The notes: generated by a model not told the origin, from the sequence alone. Shown: positions 34,384-44,003, counted from the first letter of the stretch. The stretch is 64,000 nt of DNA from 3107 sp001483205 (GCA_964291375.2 OZ219809.1:1116001-1180000), one strand, 5' to 3'. A program made the numbers and translations.

Positions 34384-35520
34384 GTATGAAAAGGTCTGTG
34401 CATAGTGTCGCATCGGTGACCAGGCTGTCCGCCAGGCCCGGCGAATAGGTCAGAGGTGTTGCCCTTATCCGCGGATAAGCGGCGGCCCCTTGCCCGAACA
34501 GATGCGCAACCCGTCCGAAAAGCAGCGCCCGGCCCGGCGGGTGCAAAGCGCCCGCCATGGGGTGAGGCCCGTCTCGGAAACGGTCCGGGGGACCGTTTCA
34601 GGGCCGAACGGGCGGAGCCCAATAGCGGGCGCTGCCCGGTCTTACGACCGGGCGGGACAGGTTGGCCAGCGATGCGCCAATAGGTCAGAGGTGTTGCCCT
34701 TATCCGCGGATAAGCGCCCCCCGCGCCGGGCTGTTCACGCCTCTGCTCCGGCAAACCGTCCGCCCGGCCCGGGCTAATATGTCAGCAGTGCTGCCCTTAT
34801 CCGCGGATAAGCCGCCCCCCGGCGTGTTCAAGCGCCTCGCAACAATGGTGAGGGCAGCGCCCGGCCCGGCGGGTGCAAAGCGCCCGCCGTGGGGCGGGGC
34901 GGGCGCTGCCGTTCCGCCGGGCGGGAACAGGTTAGCCACTGACGCGCCAATATGTCAGCAGTACTGCCCTTATCCGCGGGTAAGCGGCCCCCCTTCCGGG
35001 TTGTTCATGCCTCTGCTCCGGCAAACAATCCGCCCGGCCCGGGCAAATATGTCAGCAGTACTGACCTTATCCGCGGATAAGCGGCCCCCTTGCCGGGCTG
35101 TTCGGGCCTCTGTCCCGGCAAACCGTCCGCCCGGCCCGGCCAATATGTCAGCAGTACTGCCCTTATCCGCGGGTAAGCGCCCCCCTCGCCGGGCTGTTCA
35201 TGCCTCTGCTCCGGCAAAGCGTCCGCCCGGCCCGGGCAAATATGTCAGCAGTACTGCCCTTATCCGCGGGTAAGCGCCCCCCTCGCCGGGCTGTTCGCGC
35301 TTCTGTCCCGGAAAGCCGTCCGCCCGGCCCGGCCAATAGGTCAGCGATGCTGCCCTTATCCGCGGATAAGCCGCCCCCCTCGCCGGGCTGTTCGCGCCTC
35401 TGTCCCGGCAAACCGTCCGCCCGGCTGAACCAATATGTCAACAGTACTGACCTTATCCGCGGATAAGCCGCCCCCCCTTCCGGGCTGTTCGTGCCTCTGC
35501 TCCGGCAAACCGCCCACCCC
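34384..35520 (+). repeat. Array of ~97 bp palindrome-bearing repeats, left of lldD
   Basis: Nine copies of CTTATCCGCGG[A/G]TAAG at 34464, 34699, 34796, 34969, 35066, 35162, 35259, 35355 and 35452. The last six are spaced 96 or 97 bp and form a tandem array. Each unit reads AATATGTCAGCAGTACTGNC, the palindrome, a C-rich run, GCCGGGCTGTTCGCGCCTCT and GTCCCGGCAAACCGTCCGCC. The first three units are interleaved with inverted-repeat-element arms (AAGGTCTGTGCATAGTG at 34391) and GC-rich modules. The open frames through it are by-products of the period. No promoter or gene was recognised between 34299 and 35602. Confidence 0.9.
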
Positions 35521-35602
35521 GAACCACCAGCCACAAATCCCGTTTCCGGTTGCGCCGGGCCGCCCGTCTTGATAACCGGGCCGCGCCAGCTCAGGACTTC
35601 CC

Positions 35603-36766
35603 ATGCCCGTCATCACCTGCATTGACGACCTCAAGCGCCTCTACCGGCGGCGCGTGCCGAAAATGTTCTATGATTACGTCGAAACCGGCAGTTGGTCCGA
35701 ACAGACCTTCCGCGAGAACAGCTCGGATTTCGACCGGCTCTACTTTCGCCAGCGGGTCGCGGTGGACATGACCAACCGGACAACGGCGGCCCGGATGATC
35801 GGCCATGATGTGACCATGCCGGTGGCGCTGGCCCCTGTGGGCCTGACCGGAATGCAATACGCGGACGGAGAGATCAGGGCCGCCCGCGCGGCAGAGGCAT
35901 TCGGCGTGCCCTACACCCTGTCCACCCTGTCGATCTGCTCGATTGAGGATGTGGCGGCGCACACCACCAAACCGTTCTGGTTTCAGGTCTACACCCTCAC
36001 CGATGACGATTTCATGGAGCGTCTGATGGCGCGCGCCCGTGATGCGGGCTGTTCGGCAATCGTCATCACGCTTGATCTGCAAATCCAGGGCCAGCGGCAC
36101 AAGGATCTGAAAAACGGCCTGTCCGCGCCGCCGAAACTGACCCTGCGGTCGGTGGCCGACATGATGACCCGAGTGCGCTGGGGGCTGGGGATGCTGGGCA
36201 CAAAGCGGCGGTTCTTCGGCAATGTCATCGGCCATGCGAAGGGCGTGTCGGACCCGGCGTCGCTCTATAGCTGGACGGCAGAGGCGTTCGATCAGGCGCT
36301 GGACTGGGACAGGGTGCGGGCGCTGATGCGCATGTGGGGCGGCAAGGTGATCCTCAAGGGGATCATGGACGCCGAGGATGCCCGGATGGCGGCGGATGCC
36401 GGGGCGGACGCGATTGTCGTCTCGAACCACGGCGGGCGGCAACTGGACGGGGCGCTGAGTTCGGTGCGCGCCCTGCCCGCGATTCTGGAGGCCGTCGGCG
36501 ACCGGGCAGAGGTGTATCTTGATGGCGGCATCCGGTCCGGTCAGGATGTGCTGAAGGCGGTCGCCCTCGGTGCAAGGGGGGTGATGATCGGGCGCGCCTT
36601 TGTCTATGGTCTGGGCGCGATGGGAGAGGCGGGGGTGACGACGGCGCTGGAGGTCATCCGCAAAGAGCTTGACGCGACCATGGCGCTGTGCGGGCATCGG
36701 GACATCGCCGGGGTGAGCCGCGACATCCTGCATGTGCCGGAAGGGTTTGCCGGGCGCTGGGAGTGA
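35603..36766 (+). CDS. lldD: FMN-dependent alpha-hydroxy-acid dehydrogenase, L-lactate dehydrogenase type
   Basis: A 387-residue TIM-barrel flavoenzyme that oxidises L-lactate (or a related 2-hydroxy acid) and feeds electrons to the respiratory chain. Motifs are PKMFYDYVETGSWSEQT, FRENSSDFDRLYFRQRV, APVGLTGMQYADGEI, the active-site SNHGGRQLDGALSSVRALP and the FMN-phosphate site DGGIRSGQDVLKAVALGA. No lactate permease or regulator lies beside it. The gene is isolated between two inverted repeat arrays. Substrate is inferred from the subfamily. Confidence 0.9.
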   Translation: MPVITCIDDLKRLYRRRVPKMFYDYVETGSWSEQTFRENSSDFDRLYFRQRVAVDMTNRTTAARMIGHDVTMPVALAPVGLTGMQYADGEIRAARAAEAFGVPYTLSTLSICSIEDVAAHTTKPFWFQVYTLTDDDFMERLMARARDAGCSAIVITLDLQIQGQRHKDLKNGLSAPPKLTLRSVADMMTRVRWGLGMLGTKRRFFGNVIGHAKGVSDPASLYSWTAEAFDQALDWDRVRALMRMWGGKVILKGIMDAEDARMAADAGADAIVVSNHGGRQLDGALSSVRALPAILEAVGDRAEVYLDGGIRSGQDVLKAVALGARGVMIGRAFVYGLGAMGEAGVTTALEVIRKELDATMALCGHRDIAGVSRDILHVPEGFAGRWE

Positions 36767-36819
36767 CGGCGCGGGAAAGGGTGCGGGAATGCAGCGCCCC
36801 CCGTGTTCGGCCTGTTGCC

Positions 36820-37640
36820 GGGATATGGCCGGACGACCGGATTTTGAGTTCAGGCCGCGTCCCGCCCGGCAAACAGGGCGGTGGCTTATCCGCGGATAAG
36901 GGCAGGGCCTCTGACATATTGGCCGGGCCGGGAAGCACCTTATCCGCGGGTAAGGTTGAGGCTTCTGGCATATTGGCTTGAGCCGGGAAGCACCTACTAT
37001 AGCCTGAGCACTGTAAAATGGCCTCTGACATATTGGCGCAGCACCTGCCAAACCGTCCGCCCGGTCGTAAGACCGGGCAGCGCCCGCCCCGCCCCATGGC
37101 GGGCGCTTCGCTTCCGCCGGGCCGGGCGCTGCCCTCTCTCTTGAAGTCCAGCCCTCCATCCTTGCCCCCCTTGTCGGACCCGGCGCGGCCTTCCGGGTTG
37201 TTCGCTGTCCCCGCAAACAGGGCCGCACCTTATCCGCGGGTAAGGGTGAGGCTTATCCGCGGATAAGGGCAGCATTACTGACATATTGGCCTGGGCCGGG
37301 CGGATGGTTTGGCGGAGCAGAAGCACAAACAGCCCGGCGAGGGGGGGCTTATCCGCGGATAAGGGCAGTACTGCTGACATATTGGCCCAGGCCGGACGGA
37401 CGGTTTGGCGGAGCAGAAGCACAAACAGCCCGGCGAGGGGGGCCTTATCCGCGGATAAGGTCAGTACTGCTGACCTATTGGCCTGGTCCGGGCGGACGGT
37501 TTGCCTGGACAGACGCGCGAACAGCCCGGCACGGGGGGGCGGCTTATCCGCGGATAAGGGCAACACCTCTGACCTATTGGCGCGGGCCGGGCGGGGCGGT
37601 TTGCCGCTGATGCACCGATATGCAAAGGTCTTTGTGATCA
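36820..37640 (-). repeat. Inverted array of ~97 bp palindrome-bearing repeats, right of lldD
   Basis: The same unit as left of lldD but in the opposite orientation. Palindromes start at 36885, 36939, 37229, 37252, 37348, 37444 and 37543; the last four are 96-99 bp apart. Units read on the plus strand as CTTATCCGCGGATAAGG, CAGTACTGCTGACATATTGG and AACAGCCCGGCGAGGGG. Interspersed are a TTTTGAGTTCAGGCC module (36841), a piece CCTGAGCACTGTAAAATGGC shared with 59437, and a GC-rich block (37040-37130). The end at 37620-37632 (ATGCAAAGGTCTT) is an inverted-repeat-element terminus. Confidence 0.9.
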
Positions 37641-37771
37641 GTTTTACGCCGTCACGCCATATCCGCCGCATTGCCCCCCGCCCCCGAATGGCGTAATGGA
37701 CCCACCAGCGCCCCGCTCGGGCACCATCCGCAGACAAGCACCCGAACCCCACCCGGAGCAGCACGCGAACA

Positions 37772-38764
37772 ATGCCCGACTCCCTGCCCCTCGTCCGATC
37801 CGCCTTCCGCACCTTTTTCGACGGGTTCGGCAAGGTTCAGGCCGCGCTCGACACCCCCCGCCTGCAATCAGCCATTGACCAAAGCATCCAAACCATTCTG
37901 TCGATGAACGGGCGGCTGATCGTCACCGGGCTGGGCAAGAGCGGCCATATCGGCTCCAAACTGGCGGCGACCTTTTCCTCCACCGGCACCCCCGCCTATT
38001 TCGTCCATCCGGCAGAGGCCAGCCACGGCGATCTGGGCATGATCCAGCCCGACGATGTGGTGCTGATGCTGTCCTGGTCGGGCGAAACCCATGAGCTGAA
38101 GCCTCTGGCCGCCTATACGCGGCGGTTCCGGGTGCCGCTCATCCTGATCTGCGGCAACCCCGACAGCGCTCTGGCCCGCCATGCGGATATTTGCCTGAGC
38201 CTTCCACGGGTGCGCGAAGCCTGCCCGCACGACCTCGCCCCCACCACCTCGACCCTGATGCAGCTTGCCCTCGGCGACGCACTGGCGATCACGCTTTTGC
38301 AACTCAAAGGGTTCAGCGAAAGTTCGTTCCACCGGTTTCATCCCGGCGGCAGGCTGGGGGCGGCATTAACCGCGGTGTCCGAGATCATGCACGGGGCGGA
38401 TGAATTGCCGCTTGTCGGGCCGGACGCGCCGGTGATCGACGTGCTCACCCGACAGTCAGAACGGAATTTCGGCATCGTCGGCGTCGTCGATGACGGCGGG
38501 GGGCTGACCGGCGTGATCACCGATGGCGACATCCGGCGCTATCTGGTCAGCCGGTTGCAAAGCTCGGTGCGGGGCGCGATGAAAGAGACCTACGCGCGGG
38601 ACATAATGACCAGAGAACCGATCTGCCTTGATCCGGGGCGGCTGGCGGCGCGGGCGCTGAATGTGATGCAGACCCGGCGCATCTCTGCCGCTTTCGTGGT
38701 CGAGGGCGGCCGCCCGGTCGGGCTGGTGACCATGGTGCGCCTGCTCAATCTCGGGGTTGCCTGA
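37772..38764 (+). CDS. kdsD: Arabinose-5-phosphate isomerase (KdsD/KpsF family)
   Basis: A 330-residue enzyme converting ribulose-5-phosphate to arabinose-5-phosphate for KDO and lipopolysaccharide core synthesis. SIS domain (GLGKSGHIGSKLAATFSSTG, YFVHPAEASHGDLGM, LSWSGETHELKPL), then two CBS domains from about residue 207 (SEIMHGADELPLV; ARDIMTREPICLDP). Normal length and domain order. It is followed convergently by cobO. Confidence 0.93.
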   Translation: MPDSLPLVRSAFRTFFDGFGKVQAALDTPRLQSAIDQSIQTILSMNGRLIVTGLGKSGHIGSKLAATFSSTGTPAYFVHPAEASHGDLGMIQPDDVVLMLSWSGETHELKPLAAYTRRFRVPLILICGNPDSALARHADICLSLPRVREACPHDLAPTTSTLMQLALGDALAITLLQLKGFSESSFHRFHPGGRLGAALTAVSEIMHGADELPLVGPDAPVIDVLTRQSERNFGIVGVVDDGGGLTGVITDGDIRRYLVSRLQSSVRGAMKETYARDIMTREPICLDPGRLAARALNVMQTRRISAAFVVEGGRPVGLVTMVRLLNLGVA

Positions 38765-38789
38765 GCGGTGGCCGGGCGTTCGCTGGCCC

Positions 38790-39398
38790 TCAAAATTCCA
38801 CCCCCTTCTGCGCCCTTATCCCCTCGCGGAAGGGATGCTTCAGCAGCGTCATCTCGGTGGCCAGATCAGCGGCCTCTAACAGCGCGGCAGGGGCATTGCG
38901 CCCGGTCAGCACCACATGGGTCATCGGCGGTTTCCGGTCCCGCAGGAACCCCACAACCTCGTCCGCCTCCAGATACCCGTATCTCAGCGCGATGTTGATC
39001 TCATCCAGCAGCACCATCCGTATTTCCGCATCAAGGATCAGCTCCTGCGCCTTGTCCCACGCTGCCCGCGCCGCGGCAATATCGCGCTCTTTGTCCTGAG
39101 TTTCCCAGGTAAAGCCCTCGCCCATGGTATAAAACCGGCAGATATGCCCGAAATGCCCGCTGATCAGTGTGCGTTCCCCGGTCGGCATCGCGCCCTTGAT
39201 GAACTGCACCACCGCGCAGGGCATCCCGTGGGCGATACACCGCAGGATCATCCCGAATCCGGCGCTGGATTTGCCCTTGCCCTTGCCGGTATGAACGATG
39301 ATCAGCCCCTTTTCGCCGGTCTTCGTTTCCATCATCCGGTCCCGCGCGGCCTTGATCCGGGCCATCTTGGCGGTGTGGCGTTCCGCATCGCTGGTCAT
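38790..39398 (-). CDS. cobO: Cob(I)yrinic acid a,c-diamide adenosyltransferase
   Basis: A 202-residue CobO/BtuR enzyme that transfers the adenosyl group of ATP to cobalt. P-loop-like GLIIVHTGKGKGKSSAGFGM near residues 25-45, GEGFTWETQDKERDI, LLDEINIALRYGYL and HVVLTGRNAPAALLEAADL are diagnostic. It is divergent from the cobW operon, across a 175-bp gap containing the putative cobalamin riboswitch. Start MTSDAERHTAK; an ATG 11 codons upstream is less likely. Confidence 0.94.
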   Translation of the reverse strand: MTSDAERHTAKMARIKAARDRMMETKTGEKGLIIVHTGKGKGKSSAGFGMILRCIAHGMPCAVVQFIKGAMPTGERTLISGHFGHICRFYTMGEGFTWETQDKERDIAAARAAWDKAQELILDAEIRMVLLDEINIALRYGYLEADEVVGFLRDRKPPMTHVVLTGRNAPAALLEAADLATEMTLLKHPFREGIRAQKGVEF

Positions 39399-39469
39399 TT
39401 CCCGCACCTCTCTGCCTCTGACGCTTGACAAGCCGCCCCCGTCGGCTCAAAGCGACGGGGCTGTTTGCT

Positions 39470-39560
39470 CGTCTTAAGACAGGTGAAAAGGGAATGCGAC
39501 AGGGAATGTTCGCCGGGCGCGGCGGCCTTTGCGTCCGGCCCGATGACCACCCGCGCCACC
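39470..39560 (+). promoter_or_regulatory. Putative cobalamin riboswitch core upstream of cobW
   Basis: AGGTGAAAAGGGAATGCGAC at 39481-39500 resembles the conserved GGGAA core of the alphaproteobacterial B12 aptamer. GGCCCGATGACCACCCG, just before the cobW ribosome site, resembles a degenerate B12 box. A strong hairpin CCCCGTCG/CGACGGGG precedes it at 39437-39460. The position in front of the cobalamin operon fits feedback by adenosylcobalamin. The core is compact and not every conserved position matches, so this needs a covariance-model test. Confidence 0.5.
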
Positions 39561-39573
39561 CGGAGGGCTGACC

Positions 39574-40689
39574 ATGAATGATCTGACAAAACTGCCGGTC
39601 ACGGTGATCACCGGCTTTCTGGGGGCCGGAAAGACAACGGTCATCCGCCATCTGCTGCAAAACCCCGGCGGCAGGCGGCTGGCCGTGATCGTCAACGAGT
39701 TCGGCGATGTGGGCGTGGACGGCGAGATACTGAAGGGCTGCGCGGATGAAAACTGCCCGGCGGGGAATATCCTTGAGCTCGCCAATGGCTGCATCTGCTG
39801 CACGGTGGCCGATGACTTCATCCCGACCATCGAGCGGCTGATGGCGCTTGACCCGCGCCCGGATCACATCCTGATCGAGACCTCGGGGCTGGCGCTGCCG
39901 AAACCGCTTCTGAAGGCGTTCGACTGGCCCGACATCCGGTCACGCATCACCGTTGACGGGGTGGTGGCGCTGGCAGATGCCGAGGCGGTGGCGGCGGGCC
40001 GCTTTGCCCCGGATACCGGGCGGGTTGAGGCACAGCGCGCCGCCGATGACAGCCTTGACCATGACACGCCGCTGGCAGAGGTGTTCGGGGATCAGATTGC
40101 TTGTGCCGACATCGTGCTGCTGACCAAGCCCGATCTTGCCGGGGCCGGGGGCGTGGCAGAGGCCCGCGACGTGATTGCCGCCAACGCCCCGCGCAGGCTG
40201 CCGGTGATTGCGGTTGCCGAAGGCGCGGTTGATGCCCGGGTGATTCTGGGCATCGGGGCGGCGGCAGAGGATGATCTGGAGGCGCGCCCCTCTCATCACG
40301 ACGCGCCCCATGACCATGACCATGAGGATTTCGCCAGTATCGTCGTCGATCTGCCCGAACAGCCCTGCCCCGCTGATCTGGCCGCGCGGATCGGGCATCT
40401 GGCCACCCGTATGAACATTCTGCGCGTCAAGGGTTACGCCGCCATCACCGGCAAACCGATGCGCCTGCTGGTTCAGGCCGCTGGTGCGCGGGTGCGCCAT
40501 CAGTTTGACCGCGCCTGGGGGCCGGGCGAGGCGCGCCGGGGCCGTCTGGTGGTCATCGCCGAGACGGGCGATATGGATGAGGCCGCCATTCGCGAGGCCC
40601 TTGCGGGCACGGCTCCCGCCCCCGGCACGGCCCCCGCCCCCGGCACGACATCCGGCACGGCCCCCGCCCCCGTTACCGCCACCGGATAG
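39574..40689 (+). CDS. cobW: CobW, cobalamin-associated GTPase/metal chaperone
   Basis: A 371-residue G3E GTPase thought to deliver cobalt for corrin synthesis. P-loop GFLGAGKTT (14-22), metal-binding CICC at 73-76, ETSGLALPKPL, NKXD-like LLTKPDL and a His-rich stretch (HHDAPHDHDHEDF) before the C-terminal domain. It ends in an unusual Ala-Pro-Gly-Thr repeat tail of about 30 residues (APAPGT units). GGAGGGC lies before the ATG. First gene of the cob operon. Confidence 0.94.
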   Translation: MNDLTKLPVTVITGFLGAGKTTVIRHLLQNPGGRRLAVIVNEFGDVGVDGEILKGCADENCPAGNILELANGCICCTVADDFIPTIERLMALDPRPDHILIETSGLALPKPLLKAFDWPDIRSRITVDGVVALADAEAVAAGRFAPDTGRVEAQRAADDSLDHDTPLAEVFGDQIACADIVLLTKPDLAGAGGVAEARDVIAANAPRRLPVIAVAEGAVDARVILGIGAAAEDDLEARPSHHDAPHDHDHEDFASIVVDLPEQPCPADLAARIGHLATRMNILRVKGYAAITGKPMRLLVQAAGARVRHQFDRAWGPGEARRGRLVVIAETGDMDEAAIREALAGTAPAPGTAPAPGTTSGTAPAPVTATG

Positions 40690-40703
40690 GGGGCGCGCCG
40701 CCG

Positions 40704-43700
40704 ATGCACGTCATCTTTCGCGAACGCCACGGGCTTGAGGAAACCGAGACCCCGATTGATCTGGGCCAAAGCCCCGGTGATCTGGTGGCGCTGTCCTTTT
40801 CCGACAGCGATCTGGGGGCCTTTGCCGCCGGGTGGCACCGGGCAAAGGGGGGGCTGCCGTCGCTGCGGCTGGCCAATCTCTCGGCCCTTAAGCATCCGCT
40901 CTCGGTCGATACCTATGCCGAGCAGACCTTGGCGGGCGCGAAGGGCATCCTCATCCGTCTGATCGGCGGGGTGGATTACTGGCCCTACGGGGTGCAACAG
41001 GCCGAGGCACTGGCGCGCACCCACGGCATCGCGCTGGCGGTGTTGCCGGCGGACGGGCGGCCCGACCCGAGGCTGGATGCGGTCTCGACCCTGCCGGTTT
41101 CGACCCTCAGGCGGCTCTCGCATCTGTGCGACGCGGGCGGGGCGGTGGCCGCGCAGGCGGCGCTGGCGCAGATGGCGCTGGCGGCGGGGCTGTATGCCGG
41201 GCCGGTGGCAGGCCTTAAGCAGGCACCGCAGGCCGGGGTGTGGACGCCCGAGGACGGGGTGATCGAACCCGAATGCTTTACCGAAACCGCCACTCGCCCG
41301 CGTGTCGTGGTCAGTTTCTACCGCGCCTATCTGACGGCGGCGGACCTGGCCCCGATCGAGGCCCTGTTCGGGGCATTGCGCCGCCGGGGGTTTGATGTCA
41401 TCGGCCTTTTCGCGCCCTCACTGAAGGCCCCCGACGCCGCGCGCTGGCTGTCCGCCCGGATTGCCGAACTGTCCCCGGTGGCCATCGTCAACGCCACGGC
41501 GTTTTCCGGCAAGGGGGCGGATGGCGTGTCGCCTCTGGACGCCGCCGGTGTGCCGGTGTTTCAGGTCGCCCTGTCAACCGCGCGCCGCCGGGCCTGGGCA
41601 GAGGCCGAACGGGGCCTGTCCCCCGGCGATCTGGCCATGCACATTGTGTTGCCGGAGGTGGACGGGCGCATCTTTGCAGGCGTTGCCTCTTTCAAGGAAC
41701 CGGGCAAGCGGGACGCGGCGCTTGAATATTCGCGCTTCATCCACCGGGCAGAGCCGGAGCGGATTGAGGCGGTGGCAGAGCGGGTTGCGCACTGGGTCGC
41801 GCTGGGGCGGACACCGGCGGCGGAAAAGCGGCTGGCGATGGTGCTTTCGACCTATCCCGGCAAGAGCTGGCAGATGGCCCATGCGGTGGGGCTGGATGCG
41901 CTGGCCTCGGCAGAGGCGATGCTGGCAGACCTGAAGGCGGCGGGCCATGACACTGCCCTCGCCCCCGAAACCGCCGGGCCGCTCGGACAGGCGCTGGCGA
42001 CGGAAACAATCCCCTGGCCTGTAAGCGCTTACATGGCTGCACTGGCCGGGTTGCCGCGCCCCTTGCAGGATGACCTGAGTGCCGCTTGGGGCGCGCCTGC
42101 GGATGATCCGGCTTGTCGGGATGGCGCATTCCGTTTTGCCGCCACGCGGCGGGGCAAGGTGCTGATCGCCCTTCAGCCGGAACGCGGCTTGCCCGAGGCC
42201 CGCGCCGATGATTACCACGACCTGTCCCGCACCCCGCGCCATGCCTTCGTTGCCTTCTATCTGTGGCTGCGGCGGGCAGAGGCCATCGACGCCCTGATCC
42301 ATGTCGGCGCGCATGGCACTCTGGAATGGCTGCCGGGCAAGTCGGTGGCGCTGTCGGGTGCCTGCTGGCCCGAGGCGCTGATCGGCCCGCTGCCGGTTAT
42401 CTACCCGTTCATCGTCAACGATCCGGGCGAGGCGGCGCAGGCCAAGCGCCGGACGGGGGCGGTGACGCTCGGCCATATCCCGCCCCCGATGCGGCGGGGC
42501 GGCGGGGGGCAAAAGCTCAACCGGCTCGAGGCACTTCTGGACGAGTTTTCCAATGCCGACGGGCTTGATCCCGCGCGCCGCGACCGGCTGCAATCTGACA
42601 TCCGGGAAGAGGCCCGCGCGCTGGGGGTAGAGGCCGATCTGGGCCTTGGCGCGCGCATCACCCCTGCCGAGGCGATCACCCGGATTGACCGGTTCGTCTG
42701 TGACGTGAAGGACAGCCGCTTCGGGGACGGGTTGCATGTGTTCGGGCGGGCGCCGGATGCACAACCGGCGTTTGAAACCGAAACCTCGGCGGCGGCGGAA
42801 CGGGCGGGGCTGTTGGCGGCGCTGGCCGGAAAACGGGTTGCGCCGGGGCCGTCCGGCTCTCCCTATCGCGGGCGCACCGATGTGCTTCCGACCGGGCGCA
42901 ACCTGTTTACCACCGATCCGCGCGCCGCCCCGTCGCGGGCCGCCTATACCCACGGGGTGAAACTGGCCGGGGAACTGGTGCGCCGCCATTTGCAGGAGGC
43001 AGGCGATTATCCCAGGGGGCTGGTTGTTGACCTGTGGGGGTCGGCCACCATGCGCACGGCGGGCGAGGAATTTGCCATGGCACTGCACCTTTTGGGGGCA
43101 AGGCCGGTGTGGGATGAATGCTCGGACCGGGTTTCGGGGGTGGAAATCCTGCCGCTCGCGCTGCTGGAGCGCCCCCGGATCGACGTGACCCTGCGCGTCT
43201 CGGGCCTGTTTCGCGACGTATTCCCGACCCTGTGCGCGCTGTTTGGTCAGGCGGTGGCGGCGCTCTCTGCCCGTGACGAAGCGCCGGACTGGAACCCCTA
43301 TGCCGGGCAGGCACCGGGCGGGCGGGTTTATGGCCCCGCACCGGGCCGGTATGGGCTTGGCATGGGGGATGCGGCAGAGGACTATTCCGACGCGGGCCGG
43401 GCGCGGGCGGGCGAGGCATGGCTGACGGCCAGCCAGTGGCGGCTGGATGCGGACGAAGCCCGGCAGGACCGCGCGGGCATCGAGGCACGGGTCGTCGCCG
43501 CAGACAGCTTTGTTCACCTTCAGGATTTGCCCGAGACCGACCTGCTGCTTGCCGCCGATTATGCCGCGCATGAGGCGGGGTTTGCCGCTGCGCAGGCGCG
43601 GGTTGGCGGGGCGGCGCGGCTCTATCACCTTGACAGCACCGCGCCCGATACCCCCCGCGCCCGCCTGCTGCGCGAAGAAATCGCCCGTGTCGTGCGCGCC

Positions 43701-44003
43701 CGTGTCGCCAACCCGGACTGGATCGCCGGGATGATGCGGCATGGCTTTCGGGGCGGGGCAGAGATCGCCGCGACCCTGGATCATCTGGCATCTTTTGCGC
43801 ATCTGGCGGATGTGGTGGAGCCGCACCTGTTCGACCTCTACCATGCCGCGACGCTGGAGGATGAGGCGGTCCGGGCGTTTCTGGAGGCGCACAACCCCGG
43901 TGCTTTGCGCGCCATGCGGGACCGGTTCGCCGCGCTGCTGGAGGCAGGGCTGTGGCGCACCCGCCGCAATTCGGTGCTGGCCTCTGTGGGGGCGCATCCA
44001 TGA
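40704..44003 (+). CDS. cobN: Cobaltochelatase subunit CobN
   Basis: A 1099-residue large subunit of the aerobic, ATP-dependent cobalt chelatase, which inserts Co(II) into hydrogenobyrinic acid a,c-diamide with CobS and CobT. The CobN/BchH features HVGAHGTLEWLPGKSVALS, PLPVIYPFIVNDPGEAAQAK and PTGRNLFTTDPRAAPSRAA, plus VVDLWGSATMRTAGEEFAMA, are clear. Length is at the short end of the family. 14 bases follow cobW and its stop overlaps the cobG start. cobS and cobT are not in the window. Confidence 0.95.
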   Translation: MHVIFRERHGLEETETPIDLGQSPGDLVALSFSDSDLGAFAAGWHRAKGGLPSLRLANLSALKHPLSVDTYAEQTLAGAKGILIRLIGGVDYWPYGVQQAEALARTHGIALAVLPADGRPDPRLDAVSTLPVSTLRRLSHLCDAGGAVAAQAALAQMALAAGLYAGPVAGLKQAPQAGVWTPEDGVIEPECFTETATRPRVVVSFYRAYLTAADLAPIEALFGALRRRGFDVIGLFAPSLKAPDAARWLSARIAELSPVAIVNATAFSGKGADGVSPLDAAGVPVFQVALSTARRRAWAEAERGLSPGDLAMHIVLPEVDGRIFAGVASFKEPGKRDAALEYSRFIHRAEPERIEAVAERVAHWVALGRTPAAEKRLAMVLSTYPGKSWQMAHAVGLDALASAEAMLADLKAAGHDTALAPETAGPLGQALATETIPWPVSAYMAALAGLPRPLQDDLSAAWGAPADDPACRDGAFRFAATRRGKVLIALQPERGLPEARADDYHDLSRTPRHAFVAFYLWLRRAEAIDALIHVGAHGTLEWLPGKSVALSGACWPEALIGPLPVIYPFIVNDPGEAAQAKRRTGAVTLGHIPPPMRRGGGGQKLNRLEALLDEFSNADGLDPARRDRLQSDIREEARALGVEADLGLGARITPAEAITRIDRFVCDVKDSRFGDGLHVFGRAPDAQPAFETETSAAAERAGLLAALAGKRVAPGPSGSPYRGRTDVLPTGRNLFTTDPRAAPSRAAYTHGVKLAGELVRRHLQEAGDYPRGLVVDLWGSATMRTAGEEFAMALHLLGARPVWDECSDRVSGVEILPLALLERPRIDVTLRVSGLFRDVFPTLCALFGQAVAALSARDEAPDWNPYAGQAPGGRVYGPAPGRYGLGMGDAAEDYSDAGRARAGEAWLTASQWRLDADEARQDRAGIEARVVAADSFVHLQDLPETDLLLAADYAAHEAGFAAAQARVGGAARLYHLDSTAPDTPRARLLREEIARVVRARVANPDWIAGMMRHGFRGGAEIAATLDHLASFAHLADVVEPHLFDLYHAATLEDEAVRAFLEAHNPGALRAMRDRFAALLEAGLWRTRRNSVLASVGAHP

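Noticed and set aside
34681..35466. Overlapping open frames with LSADKRPP-type repeated peptides
   Set aside because: These are translations of the tandem DNA repeat in frames kept open by its period; there is no start signal or non-repetitive domain.
34464..35467. Possible replication origin or DnaA-box cluster (TTATCCGCG)
   Set aside because: The motif departs from the TTATCCACA consensus at two positions. It is always part of a symmetric palindrome, and no dnaA, parA or AT-rich unwinding element is present.
34960..35520. Regular repeats resembling a CRISPR array
   Set aside because: The unit is ~97 bp and almost the whole period is conserved, so there are no unique spacers. The core is a perfect palindrome and no cas gene is near.
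41574..43997. Long minus-strand open frame (807 codons) opposite cobN
   Set aside because: It is a mirror of high-GC codon use in cobN; its translation has no family features. The same holds for the 562-codon frame opposite pheT at 12126-13814 and the 483-codon frame opposite aroA.
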